A DNA stretch of 64,000 nucleotides from positions 1-64,000 of the forward strand of contig JAPEVF010000208.1 in assembly GCA_029747585.1 (NCBI GenBank), written 5' to 3'. The position numbers were made by a program, and so were the translations under genes. The notes beneath the pieces are model-generated. The model ran no database searches and was not told the DNA's origin. It worked only from the letters and a program-made list of their open reading frames with translations. Shown piece after piece: positions 1 to 10,333 of this stretch. The stretch comes from Pleurotus djamor (Eukaryota > Basidiomycota > Agaricomycetes > Agaricales > Pleurotaceae). The stretch's first letter is position 1. Every line of letters starts with the position of its first letter.

Positions 1-1151
1 CCTGGGTGTCGTTGGCACAAACAAGCTCCCATAAGTCGTTCATGATGTATTCGGCACCGTCAAGTCCCGCACAAAGGCGGCGGATGATAGTGTCCAATTC
101 CTGTGGCATCGTACGCCTGAGATCAGCTGGAATATGTGATAGATTACAATCAAATGGCCTACCGTCCAACTATCGCAGAAAACCAATGGGATGGGGACTT
201 GATTCCCGAGATGATCTTTGAAAAAGAAACAATCGAAATGGAGATGGCGCAAGGTGGGATGACAGTGGCGACGAATCTCTTCGCTCAACGTCAGTAGTTG
301 CATCGAAACTATGCTATCTTGGTCTTCGAGACGTTCTATCCAACGGCTACAGGGATCGAGAGTTAGTTAGCAGAATGCACGTGCGATCAAAGGTTTGTTG
401 CAGCAGCCAACTTACCTGGAGACGATCTGCAGGAAGCACTCCAACTCTGGCCTGGCTGTATCCAAGAAAGACTCCGCAGTGTCCAACCAGTCATGGTTGG
501 CTGATAAGTAGTACAGCACGAGGTCTTGTTGGATGGAAGCGGCCTCAGATGATTGTATAAGGCTCCTTAGGCAAGATAGCGGGATGGCACAGCGCTGAAC
601 GAAGGCCTCGAACTGCTTGAAGTATCGGAACGATTTAGTGATTTCAGGAAAGTTCGCAATGAGAAGCCCAAAGGCCTTGGCAGCGTAAGATAGATGATCA
701 CGAATCTGGGGGAGATAGTCAAAGACAAACGAAATTGGAAGTTTGGCCGCCGAACCCTGGTCATGGTGCGAAGCCAAGAAGTCACAGAGCACATTTAGGT
801 GTCCAATAGCGTTGAAGAAAGGTTCGAGCACCGGGGGACGGGTGGCTTGGCCGACACCATCCAAGTGCGCATGAATGTAGTCGTGAGACGGTGAATTTCT
901 GGCATATTGTATGATCGTGGTGAGCCCATTGAAGTTATTCTGCGTCCCAACAACGTGGTTTGATACACCTGTTCCGTAGTTGTTATTATACACGATGGGG
1001 ACCGGGGTTCGACTATCTTTCAAAAGAATACCACTTTTCACTGATTTCGTATAAATGGTCGAATACTTGAACTAACCAGCTCACATTCATTCTTGATGAT
1101 AAGTTGTCCTTCAAGAGACGGATTGACCGAAGGGATTAGAACTTGACTCAT
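1..1151 (-). CDS. Ubiquitin-like-domain hypothetical protein (3' end off window)
   Basis: The gene reads right to left. A start at 1151 gives a short first exon (MSQVLIPSVNPSLEGQL...), followed by an intron ending near 1020 and a long exon 416-~1020. That exon has a low-complexity stretch (NNNYGTGVSNHVVGTQNNFN), which resembles the N-terminal linkers of fungal NACHT-type and related proteins, then an alpha-helical region. An intron at 347-415 (acceptor CTGTAG) leads to an exon with FFFKDHLGNQVPIPLVFCDS, matching the start of the fungal ubiquitin-like domain (ULD_2 type: aromatic/acidic strand, then PxxxCxxW). After another intron near 130-160 the frame of MPQELDTIIRRLCAGLDG continues off the left end. 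The exact last splice phase could not be settled. No enzymatic motif is seen. Function unknown. Confidence 0.6.
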
Positions 1152-1396
1152 TGTTTGCGCTTACACGCCCATGATGTTGGCGTCAAGGCACCGTTGAACT
1201 GGACGAACATAACAGGAACTACCCCGCGGAGTTCGGCGCAGTTCGTGCGTCTTGACTCCACGTGGATGAACCCAGGGGTCTTTCGATCCTGGCTACAGGG
1301 TCCCAACTCCAACGCCGAGGTTCGCGGAGCGACCTAGGACAATGCATATTTACGACTTAGTAATAGCCAACATCTATTTCCAGTCTCTCAACAAGC
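1152..1396. other. Divergent intergenic region, ULD gene / SDR1
   Basis: Short shared upstream region of two divergently transcribed genes. I see no convincing TATA element for either gene and no further coding potential. Confidence 0.5.
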
Positions 1397-2470
1397 ATGT
1401 CTAACAGCGTACTCAAAGCCCTTCGAAAGGCACATGCAGCGGCGCCGCTCAAGTCCCCTGTTGCGGTGGGTTCCAGGCTGGTTCCAGTTAATGAGCAAGT
1501 ACTACCTCTGACACAGTCTTTCAGGTGGTTGTTGGCGGAACCGCTGGTATTGGGGCGGCACTTGCAGTCAAGATAGCACAGTACTCGTCAGCACCTAACA
1601 TTCATATCGTTGGACGTAGTCAATCGAGCGCAGATCAAGTCATTTCACAGATGAAAGAGCTCAATCCGAAGGGGGACTATCGCTTCCATGAGTACGCGCG
1701 TTTCCAAGTTTATCTTGCCGAACCATTAGTCTAAAAATGCACTTCCTAGGTGTGACGCGTCTCTCCTTTCCAATACGCGGAGTCTCGCTACTTCTCTCTC
1801 TAACACTCTCCACAAAATCAACTTTCTTGTTGTTTCACAGGGACTCCTCACCATGCAAGGGCGCACGGAGACCACAGAAGGAGTGGACATCAAAATGGCA
1901 CTTCATTACTACAGCCGGATGTTCTTCATCCAAACCCTTCTACCGAACCTCCTCAAAGCTGCCGAAGAGGGCGAAGATGCCCGTGTAATGACGGTGCTCG
2001 ATAGTGTTCGTGGCGACCTGAAGAAACTAAATTTCGACGACTTGGACTTGAAGAAGAAATACACTCTCTCAGCCGTCGCGAGTCATTGTATATCCATGAC
2101 CGACGTCGCCGTTCATGTACGTGATCAATCATCCTTGCAGAGATAATTGTCTCTCATTCATCTGAAGCGGTTTGGTCGGCTATATCCAACGGTTTCCTTC
2201 CAGCACGCTTATCCAGCCTTCGTGAAGACCTCTGGGGCACGAAACCTTCCGTGGTATCTCTCCGGCCCTGCGAACCTCCTAGCGAGTGTGGCGGGTGTGA
2301 CGCCAGATGAGTGTGCTGAACAGCTCTTTGAAGGCTTTGTGCAAGATTCCATGAAGGCCGGAGCGCACTTCGTAAATTCAGACGGTAAAGAAGTCAAAGG
2401 AAAAGAGAATGTTAGCGAGGAAGTCCAAGATAAGGTATGGGCACACACAGAGAGTATCATTGGCGTTTAG
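1397..2470 (+). CDS. Short-chain dehydrogenase/reductase, copy 1 (SDR1)
   Basis: Four exons: 1397-1465, 1525-1691, 1750-2116 and 2168-2470, joining to 906 nt (301 aa). The N-terminus carries the Rossmann dinucleotide-binding motif VVVGGTAGIGAA, followed by NIHIVGR (adenosine ribose end) and the NNAG-equivalent strand INFLVVSQGLL. The GR(D/T)ETTEGxDxKMxLHYYSR segment is typical of a fungal SDR family annotated as NAD(P)-binding oxidoreductases. The catalytic YxxxK is not evident where expected (KKYTLSAVASHC has Y but no following Lys), so activity may be altered. All exons are open and join in phase. The closest relative is SDR2 at 6848-7984: exons 2 and 3 have identical lengths (167 and 367 nt). 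The substrate cannot be inferred. Confidence 0.85.
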
Positions 2471-3198
2471 GGAATCCTTGAACTCTCGTTATGAGCACGA
2501 TGATTAGACAGGAAATACTACCATGATCAAGTTCACTGTGTCAACATAGCCAAGTGACGGTGTCCTCTCCCATCTGACTAGTTTGCGTCGCATCTTCGTC
2601 ACCGATTGCATTAAGTGGTGACTGGTGAAGGCTTCGTCTGTGGCCGTTCGATTCCTTTAATGTGTGCCCCGGCCATGCACATTGGCGGAGTGCCGCTGAG
2701 CCATGAGCCGACGGCTTTACGGCGCTTCGCACAACGTCGACTTGACTTCAACGTGACCCTTTAAAAGACTATGAGGTCGATTATTTCTATTGGAAACACC
2801 CATGATATTGGGCGTAAAAGAGCGGACAGATGGATGGATCCCAAAGTAAAAAGCCTGGGGAGGACTACGTCGGACCAGGGCCGAGTCGTTACAGGAGCAC
2901 GCTGGTCCTACGGGTATCCAAATTGCCATAGGTGCACACCTCGTCTCCTCTTTTCTGGTTTCTTGGACGGACTGATAAAATCTCCGGCAGACCTTTGACA
3001 TCGATTCTCCCACATGTCGGTGTGGACGCTTGGTACCTGAGCACGCCGTAGCAATGCCTGGGAGCCCGTCGTCAACTTTCCTAGGTAAACGAAACCTCAA
3101 CACCAGCGTTGGTGCCTGCCAATAGAATACTTCTCTATAAGAAGCTGCTATGGGTGTCGCAAGCAGCGCTACCTCCCTTACCTCCCCCACTTGGAATC
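2471..3198. other. Intergenic, with duplicated promoter segment of C family
   Basis: No supported gene. The last ~150 bp (about 3045-3190) resembles ~4795-4970 upstream of C-B and, reversed, ~49700-49860 upstream of the minus-strand copy C'. Shared words include CTGGGAGCCCGTC and TTGGTGCCTG. The promoter was therefore duplicated with the gene. Antisense open frames here look incidental. Confidence 0.55.
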
Positions 3199-4226
3199 AT
3201 CGTTCAGAACACTGAGAAAACTAATGTGAGTGGGATACACTTACAATCGTGGGTATAACTGAACCCAAAGATGCCCGTTCCCGTAGCAGGTTGACGCGTT
3301 AGAAAATGCTGGCAGCGGGTGAGCCGTTATTAGTGTTGATTAGGTGAATCAGAGATGTACTGACCTATGACGACCCGGAACGTGATATAGGTCTGACGTT
3401 CTTGAAAGCAAGGTTTAAAAAAACGCCTAGAGAGCGATGAAGATAAACCTGATACCCACTCCGAGTCATCATCAGAGGACAGAGGTGAAGATGAACGGTG
3501 GGTTGGGCTCACCCTTCGACTGCAAAATACTCAGTGATCTGACCGTTCTAGAGAAACCCAGGAAGAAGTAGACGAACGGCAACCTTGCGACCCTTCCTAC
3601 GCGTCAAAGAGGTTGAAAGATTGGTCTCCCCCTAGCAAAGGCGAGCTTGTTCGCGAGGGGCATGGAGATCGCCATATGGTGTGTGGTTTCCCTTTGATAG
3701 GTATCTTGATCTGACGAAATTCACCAATTTCGAAGCCTTCAAAGGGCATCGTGACTGCTAGAATTGAGTTTGAATTTGAGCAACTGCTCTCCGAGCTTGA
3801 TGAGTGGGGCGAATTGAGAACGAGAATTAGTGAAACGTATATCAGGCTGGGATCACATTTCAATAAGGCAATCGAGGCATTTGGGCTTTCCGACAGTGAA
3901 ACGAGGTAGGTATATCTCTTCGATTTAGATGGCCTGACGGACTGAAGCCAATTTTAGTGAGCTGCATACTGTCCCCGAGGAACTTCGCGCGGTCCTGGAA
4001 ACTTGTCTTGCCACGGATGCCGTCCCAGAAGATGTAGTGGAGCGGCACCGATCAACTTTGAGCGATATGAGAGATCAACTCTTGGAAGCCCTGCAGAAAA
4101 GGCGCAAAGAACAGCCCGAGGATGAAGACGATCGGGTATTTAGAGCTTGTTCTTTCGGCCACGGAAACGGGGGGGCGCAACGTCCATTTGGCTTCAGGAA
4201 AGCCACGCCCAAAACCACGACCTTAA
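3199..4226 (+). pseudogene. C-family gene copy A, probably decaying
   Basis: Homologous along its length to C-B (4974-6047) and C' (48620-49685). Recognisable exon pieces include the acidic ESDEDKPDTHSESSSED, CDPSYASKRLKDWSPPSK, EFEQLLSELDEWGELRTRIS and ELHTVPEELRAVLETCLATD. Three differences suggest decay. The codon matching ATG of C' reads ATC (3199-3201), with no in-frame upstream ATG. At the A7 run near 3417-3424 the frame breaks relative to C'. At the G7 run near 4168 the frame shifts, so the conserved PRPKPRP C-terminus (stop at 4226) is reached only in another frame. Both frame breaks fall in homopolymers, so sequencing error is an alternative. The family has no function I recognise. 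Confidence 0.6.
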
Positions 4227-4973
4227 TTGAGGTGTGTAGAAGGTGCTGGATTTTTTATACTCATAGGACGAAGGAGTCTTGTACGGGTTTGAGTCGCGAG
4301 TAGTTGAGTAGTGGATATATTATTCTGGCGTTCGTGAATGACTTTTGACGTATCAAATCGTAATAAGCATTGAACGAGACGATCTCGAATGCACGACCAA
4401 TGGGCTGTGCCGCGTGAAAGCCTCAGCCACCCAGTGATGAGCTCGACTGGGAGCCTCTAGTGCGAGGAGGGGGCATACAAGGAGCCAGTGGTAAGTTTGG
4501 CGAGCTGATGAATGATAGTTAAGTCTTCTAAATGCGACTGACAGTCAACGAGACTCGTAACTAACGCTTGATCCATAAACCAGTCTCAGCACCATGCAGT
4601 CCGTGAATCGGATATTGGTATCGCCCACATTCGATAGCTTGATATGACGCCCATGGTTCACAGCTTCGGCAGACTCATAAGGCTTCATCACCCCTTGGTG
4701 TCCGCTTGAGACCATCGCGTATCATCCTCCCAACAACGGACTCGGAGGTTTGATGTTGCCTATCGCTTGGTACGTGCCTGATTGATCTCGCCATAGTGCA
4801 GCCTGAGAGTCCGTCATCAACTCTCTTGGGTAGACAAAACGTCCATGCTTGCGCTAGTGCCTGCCAACTGACATTTTCTCATGTTCTTCGCACGCCGATT
4901 GTGCTATAAGATGTCGCAATGGCCTGTTTGACGAGTCGCATTCATTTTCTTCATCGCCCAACTTTCTGGAGTC
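4227..4973. other. Intergenic between C-A and C-B
   Basis: No coding region supported. Its right part (about 4795-4900) is the promoter-side repeat shared with 3045-3150 and, inverted, with 49760-49860. A TATA-like GCTATAAG lies near 4903. Confidence 0.5.
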
Positions 4974-6047
4974 ATGGGTGAACAAACGCAAAACGCCGTG
5001 GTCGGTATAGGAGACTCACAATCGTATGACCGGTTTCTAAACGCGCTGACTTCATGCTATATATAGGTGGTTGATGGATCAGCGACGTCTGGAGCTGGGT
5101 GAGCTGGATGAAGTCAAAACAGACCTTTGGGAAACCGACGTACCATCCAACGTTTCAGTGACCTTGGAGGCAAAGACCAAGGTGTGTCCGAGCCGGGTCT
5201 AGACGACATTACGCAAAGGAGCGACAGAAACGAAGGGGTCGACCACACAAAGCCATTGGAGGTAGGCAACCCTGGAGCACAGTGCGTTGTGGTTGTTCTT
5301 CGATTCAGAGATGGTGGTGATTAGATCCTTCGAAGAGGAGTAGCGGATGGTCCACCACGACATTGCGACCCATCGTACGCAATGCAGAAGTTGAAAGAGT
5401 GGTCTCCCCCCAATAAGAATGAACTTCGAAAAGATGACAACAAGAAGAGCAGACGTCGCGCGGTAAGTGGTCGCCTTTGCTCAATTCAATGTACTTGGCT
5501 TGACCTCGATCTCGAAGCTTCCGGCCCGCCATATGAATTTTCAGATCCGAGTGGAATACGAGATGCTTCTTCATGAACTAGAGCAATGGAGTGTCACGAG
5601 AGCGCGCATCAGCGAGATCTTCGTAGCGTTGGGGAAGCACTGTAACGAAGCAGCTGCCTCGTTTGAGTGCGCTGACGACGACACCAGGTTAGTTTCCATC
5701 TTCGTTTGTGACAATCTAGACCGACATGCTGACCGTGTTGCTCTGATAGTGAATTTCGCTCCGCTCCCAAAGATCTCCGTGAAGTCCTAGAGAGCTGCCT
5801 TGCTAAGGACGCAGTCCCGGAAGATGTCGAGCTTCATCTTGCGACCGTCGACGATATCAAGGAGAGACTCTTCGAGGGCATGCAGAAAAGGCTTGAAAAG
5901 CACCTTAGCCCTCAAGATCTTCAAAAAGTCGTTGAACAGAACGACGATGCGGCATGGTTGGCTCGTAATCCGGCTGAACTAAGTGAGAGGAATGGCCTCA
6001 CTGTCCACTTGGTCAAAGGCGAGCCGAGACCCAGGCCACGACCATAA
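4974..6047 (+). CDS. C-family hypothetical protein, copy B
   Basis: Multi-exon gene recognised by comparison with C' (48620-49685). Start ATG 4974 (MGEQTQNAVV) corresponds to MAQNNEQT of C'. Coding pieces then run through SDLGGKDQGVSEPGLDD, an intron beginning GTAGGC near 5264, CDPSYAMQKLKEWSPPNK, a helical block YEMLLHELEQWSVTRARIS (5540-5695), and after an intron ending near 5748 the block REVLESCLAKDAVPEDVELH to the C-terminal PRPRPRP stop at 6047. The predicted protein is polar, with an acidic middle, two helical blocks and a Pro/Arg tail. No domain with a known function is recognised. It is a tandem relative of C-A in the same orientation, and C' lies inverted 43 kb away. Some splice sites are inferred from the paralog. 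Confidence 0.6.
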
Positions 6048-6176
6048 CTAGAAAGTGGTTGACTCCAGAAAACCGTGCATTGGGTGTCTAATTTATCGGT
6101 CCCCGCGTTTGTGCACAGACGTTCGAAGTAAACAAGTTCTTGTAAAGATTATTTCACTATATTCTATCAGGATCAA

Positions 6177-6461
6177 ATGAGCAAAGAGTGGCATCAACGA
6201 CTATCACCGACCGAACTTGATTACCTTCAAAAGGCGACCACATTAGCCTCACTTCCATCTCGCAGTCAAAAGCTTGAAATACTTGTGAAATATTTCCGGA
6301 GGACCCACGAGGCTGGATGGAAGTTCGAGATTAAGTCGTGCGAGGTGAGAGTTGAAGAGAAAGGAATATTGGAGGAGTTAGCAGTCGTGACCACAATTTC
6401 TGGGGTGGTCGCGCACGGACCAGGTTCTTGGAAGGGTATAAAAGTGACACGGTTGGGTTGA
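6177..6461 (+). CDS. Small hypothetical ORF (94 aa)
   Basis: Open frame from MSKEWHQRLSPTELDYLQ to KGIKVTRLG, mixed amphipathic composition, no recognised family. It lies between C-B and SDR2, both on the same strand. It could be an independent small gene, an unrecognised extra exon, or chance. There is no paralog of it next to C-A or C'. Confidence 0.3.
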   Translation: MSKEWHQRLSPTELDYLQKATTLASLPSRSQKLEILVKYFRRTHEAGWKFEIKSCEVRVEEKGILEELAVVTTISGVVAHGPGSWKGIKVTRLG

Positions 6462-6847
6462 TGCAATTTCCCTCTTTTCCCTCCCCTCCCCTCCCTCCAT
6501 CATTACTGGCCGTTCCTTAACGTTCGCAATACGAGTGGATGTGCTTAAATGCATGTTGTCAATGGCTTCACGTTGAAAGTCGATTTCAACATTGCTATCA
6601 GCCAGCTAGCCAACCCCAATTCGCGGCGATTCTATCTCGGCCTGCTTTCTACTGCGGTTTCAGCCCGTAATTAACGGAATCCTACCACCTCAATGGCATC
6701 AGTCGGCTTCGGGAGCCTGGAGGACGCGAAAGTCATGGTGCCGTCTCGACTCTCCGACTCGGAGGTGACGCGTTGGTCTTCGGCTCCTATAAAAACTGCG
6801 GGAACTTCTTGAGGCATACATAAGAACTCCCTCTGAAGGGTTTCTTC
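6462..6847. other. Upstream region of SDR2
   Basis: Contains a pyrimidine tract (about 6468-6500) and the SDR2 TATA box. No gene seen. Confidence 0.5.
6788..6794 (+). promoter_or_regulatory. TATA box of SDR2
   Basis: TATAAAA lies 54 bp before the ATG at 6848. This spacing puts transcription start upstream of 6848 and supports the longer N-terminus. Confidence 0.6.
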
Positions 6848-7984
6848 ATGCCATCCTTCAAACTCGTATTCGTCTCCCTCGCCATCGCCTTTCTAACTAC
6901 CCAAATCCCTTGGAATATGCACAACTTGAACGCTCTCAAGGCTGCTCATGCTGCCAAGCCTTTGAAGGCGCCTGTAGCTGTGAGTACTTTAACTTTGGCT
7001 TATCTTCGAGTCTCAGCATCCTGAAATTCCATGCGCATAGGTCTTTGTTGGAGGAACGGCAGGTATTGGTGCGGCAATGGCGTTGAAAACAGCAAAATAC
7101 TCGAGTAAACCCGAGATACATCTGGTTGGGCGTAACCAGTCTTCAGCCGACAAGGTCATCGCCGAGCTCAAGGCAGCAAACTCAGGAGGCAGCTATCACT
7201 TCCACCCGTACGTCTACTCTCTGTGGGAGCTCCATCGTCCTCATGAAAATTCTACAGATGCGATGTTTCACTCCTCTCCAACGCTCGCACACTAGCTTCG
7301 ACCCTCTCCCAATCACTACCCAAAGTCAACATCCTCGTCCTCTCCGCTGGAATCCTTTCAATGAACGGTCGAACCGAAACGACAGAAGGTCACGACGTCA
7401 AGATGGTGCTTCACTACTACAGTCGCATGTTGTTCATCCAAGCCCTCGCCGAGAACCTTAAAGCTGCTACGGATGTCGGCGAAGATGCACGCGTCATGAC
7501 GGTCCTGGATAGCGTACGAGGCGATTACACGAAGATGAACTGGGATGATCTCGAGCTGAAGAAAGGCTTCAGCCTCTCGGCAGCTGCAAGCCATTGTATG
7601 GCGATGTCGGACGTTTCTGTACAGGTATGTCATGCGATCATCTTCGAATAATTTGAGCTGACATCCTGTCTTCTGTAGCGATTCGCAAGACTCTACCCCG
7701 CCGCTTCCTTCCAACATTCCTACCCTGCCTTGGTTGCTACAGATCTCCATCGTAGTCTACCATGGTATGCATCTGGAACCGTCAATGTTCTTGCGAAGAC
7801 GTTCGGTACGTCTGCGGATGACTGCGCTGAATACCTCTTCGATGCTCTCTGGAATGACACGATGAAGACGGGCGCTCACTTTGTCGACGCAAAAGGGAAG
7901 GAGTTCAAGAACAAGCTACAAAGCAGCTCAGATATACAGGATAAGGTCTGGGCGCATACGGAGAGTATCATTGGCAAGCTATGA
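6848..7984 (+). CDS. Short-chain dehydrogenase/reductase, copy 2 (SDR2)
   Basis: Exons 6848-6979, 7041-7207, 7258-7624 and 7679-7984 join to 972 nt (323 aa). The Rossmann motif VFVGGTAGIGAAMA, the strand VNILVLSAGILSMNG and the block HDVKMVLHYYSRM are as in SDR1, and intron positions are identical. Unlike SDR1, an in-frame ATG 69 nt upstream of the homologous start adds a hydrophobic leader (MPSFKLVFVSLAIAFLTTQ), which could be a signal anchor directing it to a membrane. If translation starts at 6917 the proteins would be alike. As in SDR1 the classical YxxxK is not apparent. It is a paralog of SDR1, with the C-family pair lying between them. Confidence 0.85.
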
Positions 7985-8314
7985 GTTGGAGTCTGGTTCG
8001 ACTCGTTTATACCCCGCATCAGTGTGTCTTATTATCATCTTACAATAGTATTTCTCGTTGTTTTCATAATCATCTACNTTTTCGTGTTGATATTTCATAT
8101 CCTTGGTTTGCTCTGGGATCAAATGACCGTTTTGCACACAGGATCGTTCGTGTCCAATGGCTTAGGCGTCACCATCCAGGTCAAACTCATGATTCAATTT
8201 AGTGAAGGGTTCCGTATCAAACAATTGCATCCAGGCCTAAGGTTACAAACTTGGTGCGTATATACAGTTGCTCGTCGTACATATTCATAAGATCATTAAT
8301 TTCCCCCCGTGTGT

Positions 8315-9241
8315 TCAGTCTACCTTAGAGACAGTACGCCGAGCCCTCTTCTTGGGACGTCCGTCTTCATCCTCCTTGTTGGCCGTCGACGTAGACCCCT
8401 CCGTCTCCACCTTGGCTGCTTCAGCCTTCTTGGTGCGAGGCTTCGCCTTCGGTTTGGCTGCCTGGGACCTCTTCCCCACTATAGGCCTCCGAATGGATTG
8501 ATGAATCGGGACTTTAGCTTCCTCTTCGGTCGACTTGACCGCTTCCTTGCGAGGACGACCTCGTCCACGAGCAGGTTTCTTCGCCTGCTTCTCCTGCTCT
8601 TCATCGACGTTCTCCTTGTTATCCTCACCATTTTCGCGTTTCTCAACCAACTCGAAATTTTCCAACAGATGACGCACCATCGTCTGCTCAACGGCCTTGA
8701 TCTTCTGGGATTTATCGAGCGGTCCGAACGCAGTGAAAACGGGGTCGTCAAACGAGGTAGCGTAGATCCCAGCCTCGGCATCGGATGCGAGGAATTTGAC
8801 AACCACGTTGATGCGGTCTGCAATGATTTCGTCGTCGGTCCACGTGCGTGGAGGCTTCATGTTGAGGGTGGCTCTACCCTGGTGGTGGACACGGGGGTCG
8901 AAGATCTCTTCAACATCGGAATCGTCATCCGCAGTGGAAAGGTCCTTTCCGCCTTCATCGTCGCTCGCGTCGTCGGGTTGGCTCTCCTCTCGCTGGAACT
9001 TCTTCGCCAACAGGGACAGGCCAGCCTCCTCGAGGGCCCACATTCGCCCCATCAAGTCCAAGTCACCGTACTTATCGAAGCACGAGTCTCGAAGCGACAT
9101 GGGACACTTCTTCCAGTTGACCCATGATCGCTTCAACATGTCCCGAATTGCCATTGCGCGATAATGCAGCTCAGGGTACTTGTCTCTGGTTTGTTCGATC
9201 ATTGTTTGCTTTTGATCAATTTCGTCTGTGGCCGTTGACAT
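8315..9241 (-). CDS. A7: AT-hook nuclear protein with two novel repeats
   Basis: Single exon, 308 aa. Repeat 1 at about residues 27-86 (core SLRDSCFDKYG, LDLMGRMWALEEAG, LLAKKFQREE) and a more divergent repeat 2 at about 138-200 (SFDDPVFTAFG...LLENFELVE) share a D-x2-[VC]-F-x2-[YF]-G-x-L pattern followed by an amphipathic helix. Acidic stretches lie around 90-112, and a KEN tripeptide (NKENVDEE) at 209-211. An AT-hook core ARGRGRPRK at about 224-232 indicates minor-groove DNA binding. A basic C-terminus ends in RPKKRARR, a likely nuclear localisation signal. It probably acts in the nucleus; exact role unknown. Paralog A7' at 46291-47256 is inverted and about two-thirds identical in the N-terminal region. 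The antisense frame here is a shadow. Confidence 0.8.
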   Translation of the reverse strand: MSTATDEIDQKQTMIEQTRDKYPELHYRAMAIRDMLKRSWVNWKKCPMSLRDSCFDKYGDLDLMGRMWALEEAGLSLLAKKFQREESQPDDASDDEGGKDLSTADDDSDVEEIFDPRVHHQGRATLNMKPPRTWTDDEIIADRINVVVKFLASDAEAGIYATSFDDPVFTAFGPLDKSQKIKAVEQTMVRHLLENFELVEKRENGEDNKENVDEEQEKQAKKPARGRGRPRKEAVKSTEEEAKVPIHQSIRRPIVGKRSQAAKPKAKPRTKKAEAAKVETEGSTSTANKEDEDGRPKKRARRTVSKVD

Positions 9242-9583
9242 GGTTGATTGTCAGAGCAAGTAGTTGATCGAAGAGTAGGTGTGGTGGTGAATGGTTGTGG
9301 TGGGTGGACGTGGGAGTGGTGGTTGGTAGTGGTCGTGGTGGTCGTGACTCTCGTTGAGGTCGCGTCTGGGTTTATTTAAGGTCGCGGACAAAGCCAAATA
9401 TCGCGCGATGGCGGTCACGGGAATTGCGACGCGTCCTATATTACCAGACATTGGTACGCGTGCTTCACCGTTCATCTTCAACCAAATAGTGACAATTTGC
9501 GTAGATAAAATAATGCAATCCAGACATATTGGTACAAATGATGATGCCAAATCAAATAACGATACAATGCGGGATAGACATGT
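9242..9583. other. A7 promoter region
   Basis: CCACC-type repeats next to the A7 start and the conserved words GACGCGTCC, TCGCGCGATA and GTCCGCGACC also occur upstream of A7' (46080-46150). The central ACGCGT equals an MluI-box core, but this hexamer is common elsewhere in the window. Confidence 0.5.
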
Positions 9584-10333
9584 TCAGCCGCGAACGGTTC
9601 GCCGGGCCCTCTTCTTGGGTGGCTCNTCATCANCCTCCTCCNTCTTGGTTGCNTTCGCAGACCGCTTTGGTTTCGCGACTTGAGTTTTCCTGACGCGAGG
9701 CTTTGGCTTCACTGCCTTCGACTTCTTCTTCCCTTTGGCCNCCTCCCCTTCCGTNTTCGGATNGATGTTCTCCTTGTTCCAATCATCGTCATCGTCGTCG
9801 GCATTCCNCTCCTCCTGTTCAAACTTCTTCATCAAGTCATCCATTCCCGCCACACTCAATGCNANCATCCTTCCCTGCAAGCCAAGGGTACCATACGNNG
9901 TGAAGACNAGGTCCTCGAGAGACGATGGGTAGAANCCGTAGAAGCGGGCCCTTTCCCTCAACAANCACCCGACNTCCCAAGCNCGATCCACGGCCTCCTT
10001 CTCGGGGATGCTNTCCTTCTTCAAGTCGACGTGGGCCACCTTGACACGTTCCGANACCCCGATCGCTTTGTATTTGGGGTGACGAGTGAGCGCTTCGATC
10101 AAGTGAACCTGTTTCGCTTCNCGNAAGACCCACAACCTCCATCCGAAGGTGAGGAAGCCNTATTTANTNAACACGGGATCGCCNAGCCACTGCGCTGTTT
10201 TGTTCTTCCGTTCGAAGTTGTCCACGAGCACTNTCTTGACAAACCGTACCGTCTCCAGGGTTTGGGAATTGGCACGCCCGGTATGAGCATTAATAAACCC
10301 GTCAAGGGTGGGATTCGACTCCATGAATGGCAT
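9584..10333 (-). CDS. A8: basic nuclear-type protein with two novel repeats
   Basis: 249 aa if started at MPFMESNPTLDGF (ATG at 10333), the same length as its inverted paralog A8' (45190-45939). Upstream in-frame codons to 10444 are poly-N and not conserved as protein, so the shorter start is chosen. Two repeats of the A7 type occur (cores GDPVF-x3-G at about residue 51 and LED-x-VF-x2-YG at about 139). They are followed by a run of Asp, a KEN motif (WNKENI) and a Lys-rich tail ending PPKKRARRT, a probable NLS. Many codons contain single N calls, so individual residues are unknown, but every unambiguous stretch is almost identical to A8'. Function unknown. Confidence 0.75.
   Translation of the reverse strand: MPFMESNPTLDGFINAHTGRANSQTLETVRFVKXVLVDNFERKNKTAQWXGDPVXXKXGFLTFGWRLWVXXEAKQVHLIEALTRHPKYKAIGXSERVKVAHVDLKKXSIPEKEAVDXAWXVGXLLRERARFYXFYPSSLEDXVFXXYGTLGLQGRMXALSVAGMDDLMKKFEQEEXNADDDDDDWNKENIXPXTEGEXAKGKKKSKAVKPKPRVRKTQVAKPKRSAXATKXEEXDXEPPKKRARRTVRG

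Noticed and set aside
8309..9127. 272-codon plus-strand frame opposite A7
   Set aside because: Antisense shadow of the highly charged A7 gene; composition is the reverse-complement image and the protein is unlike any family.
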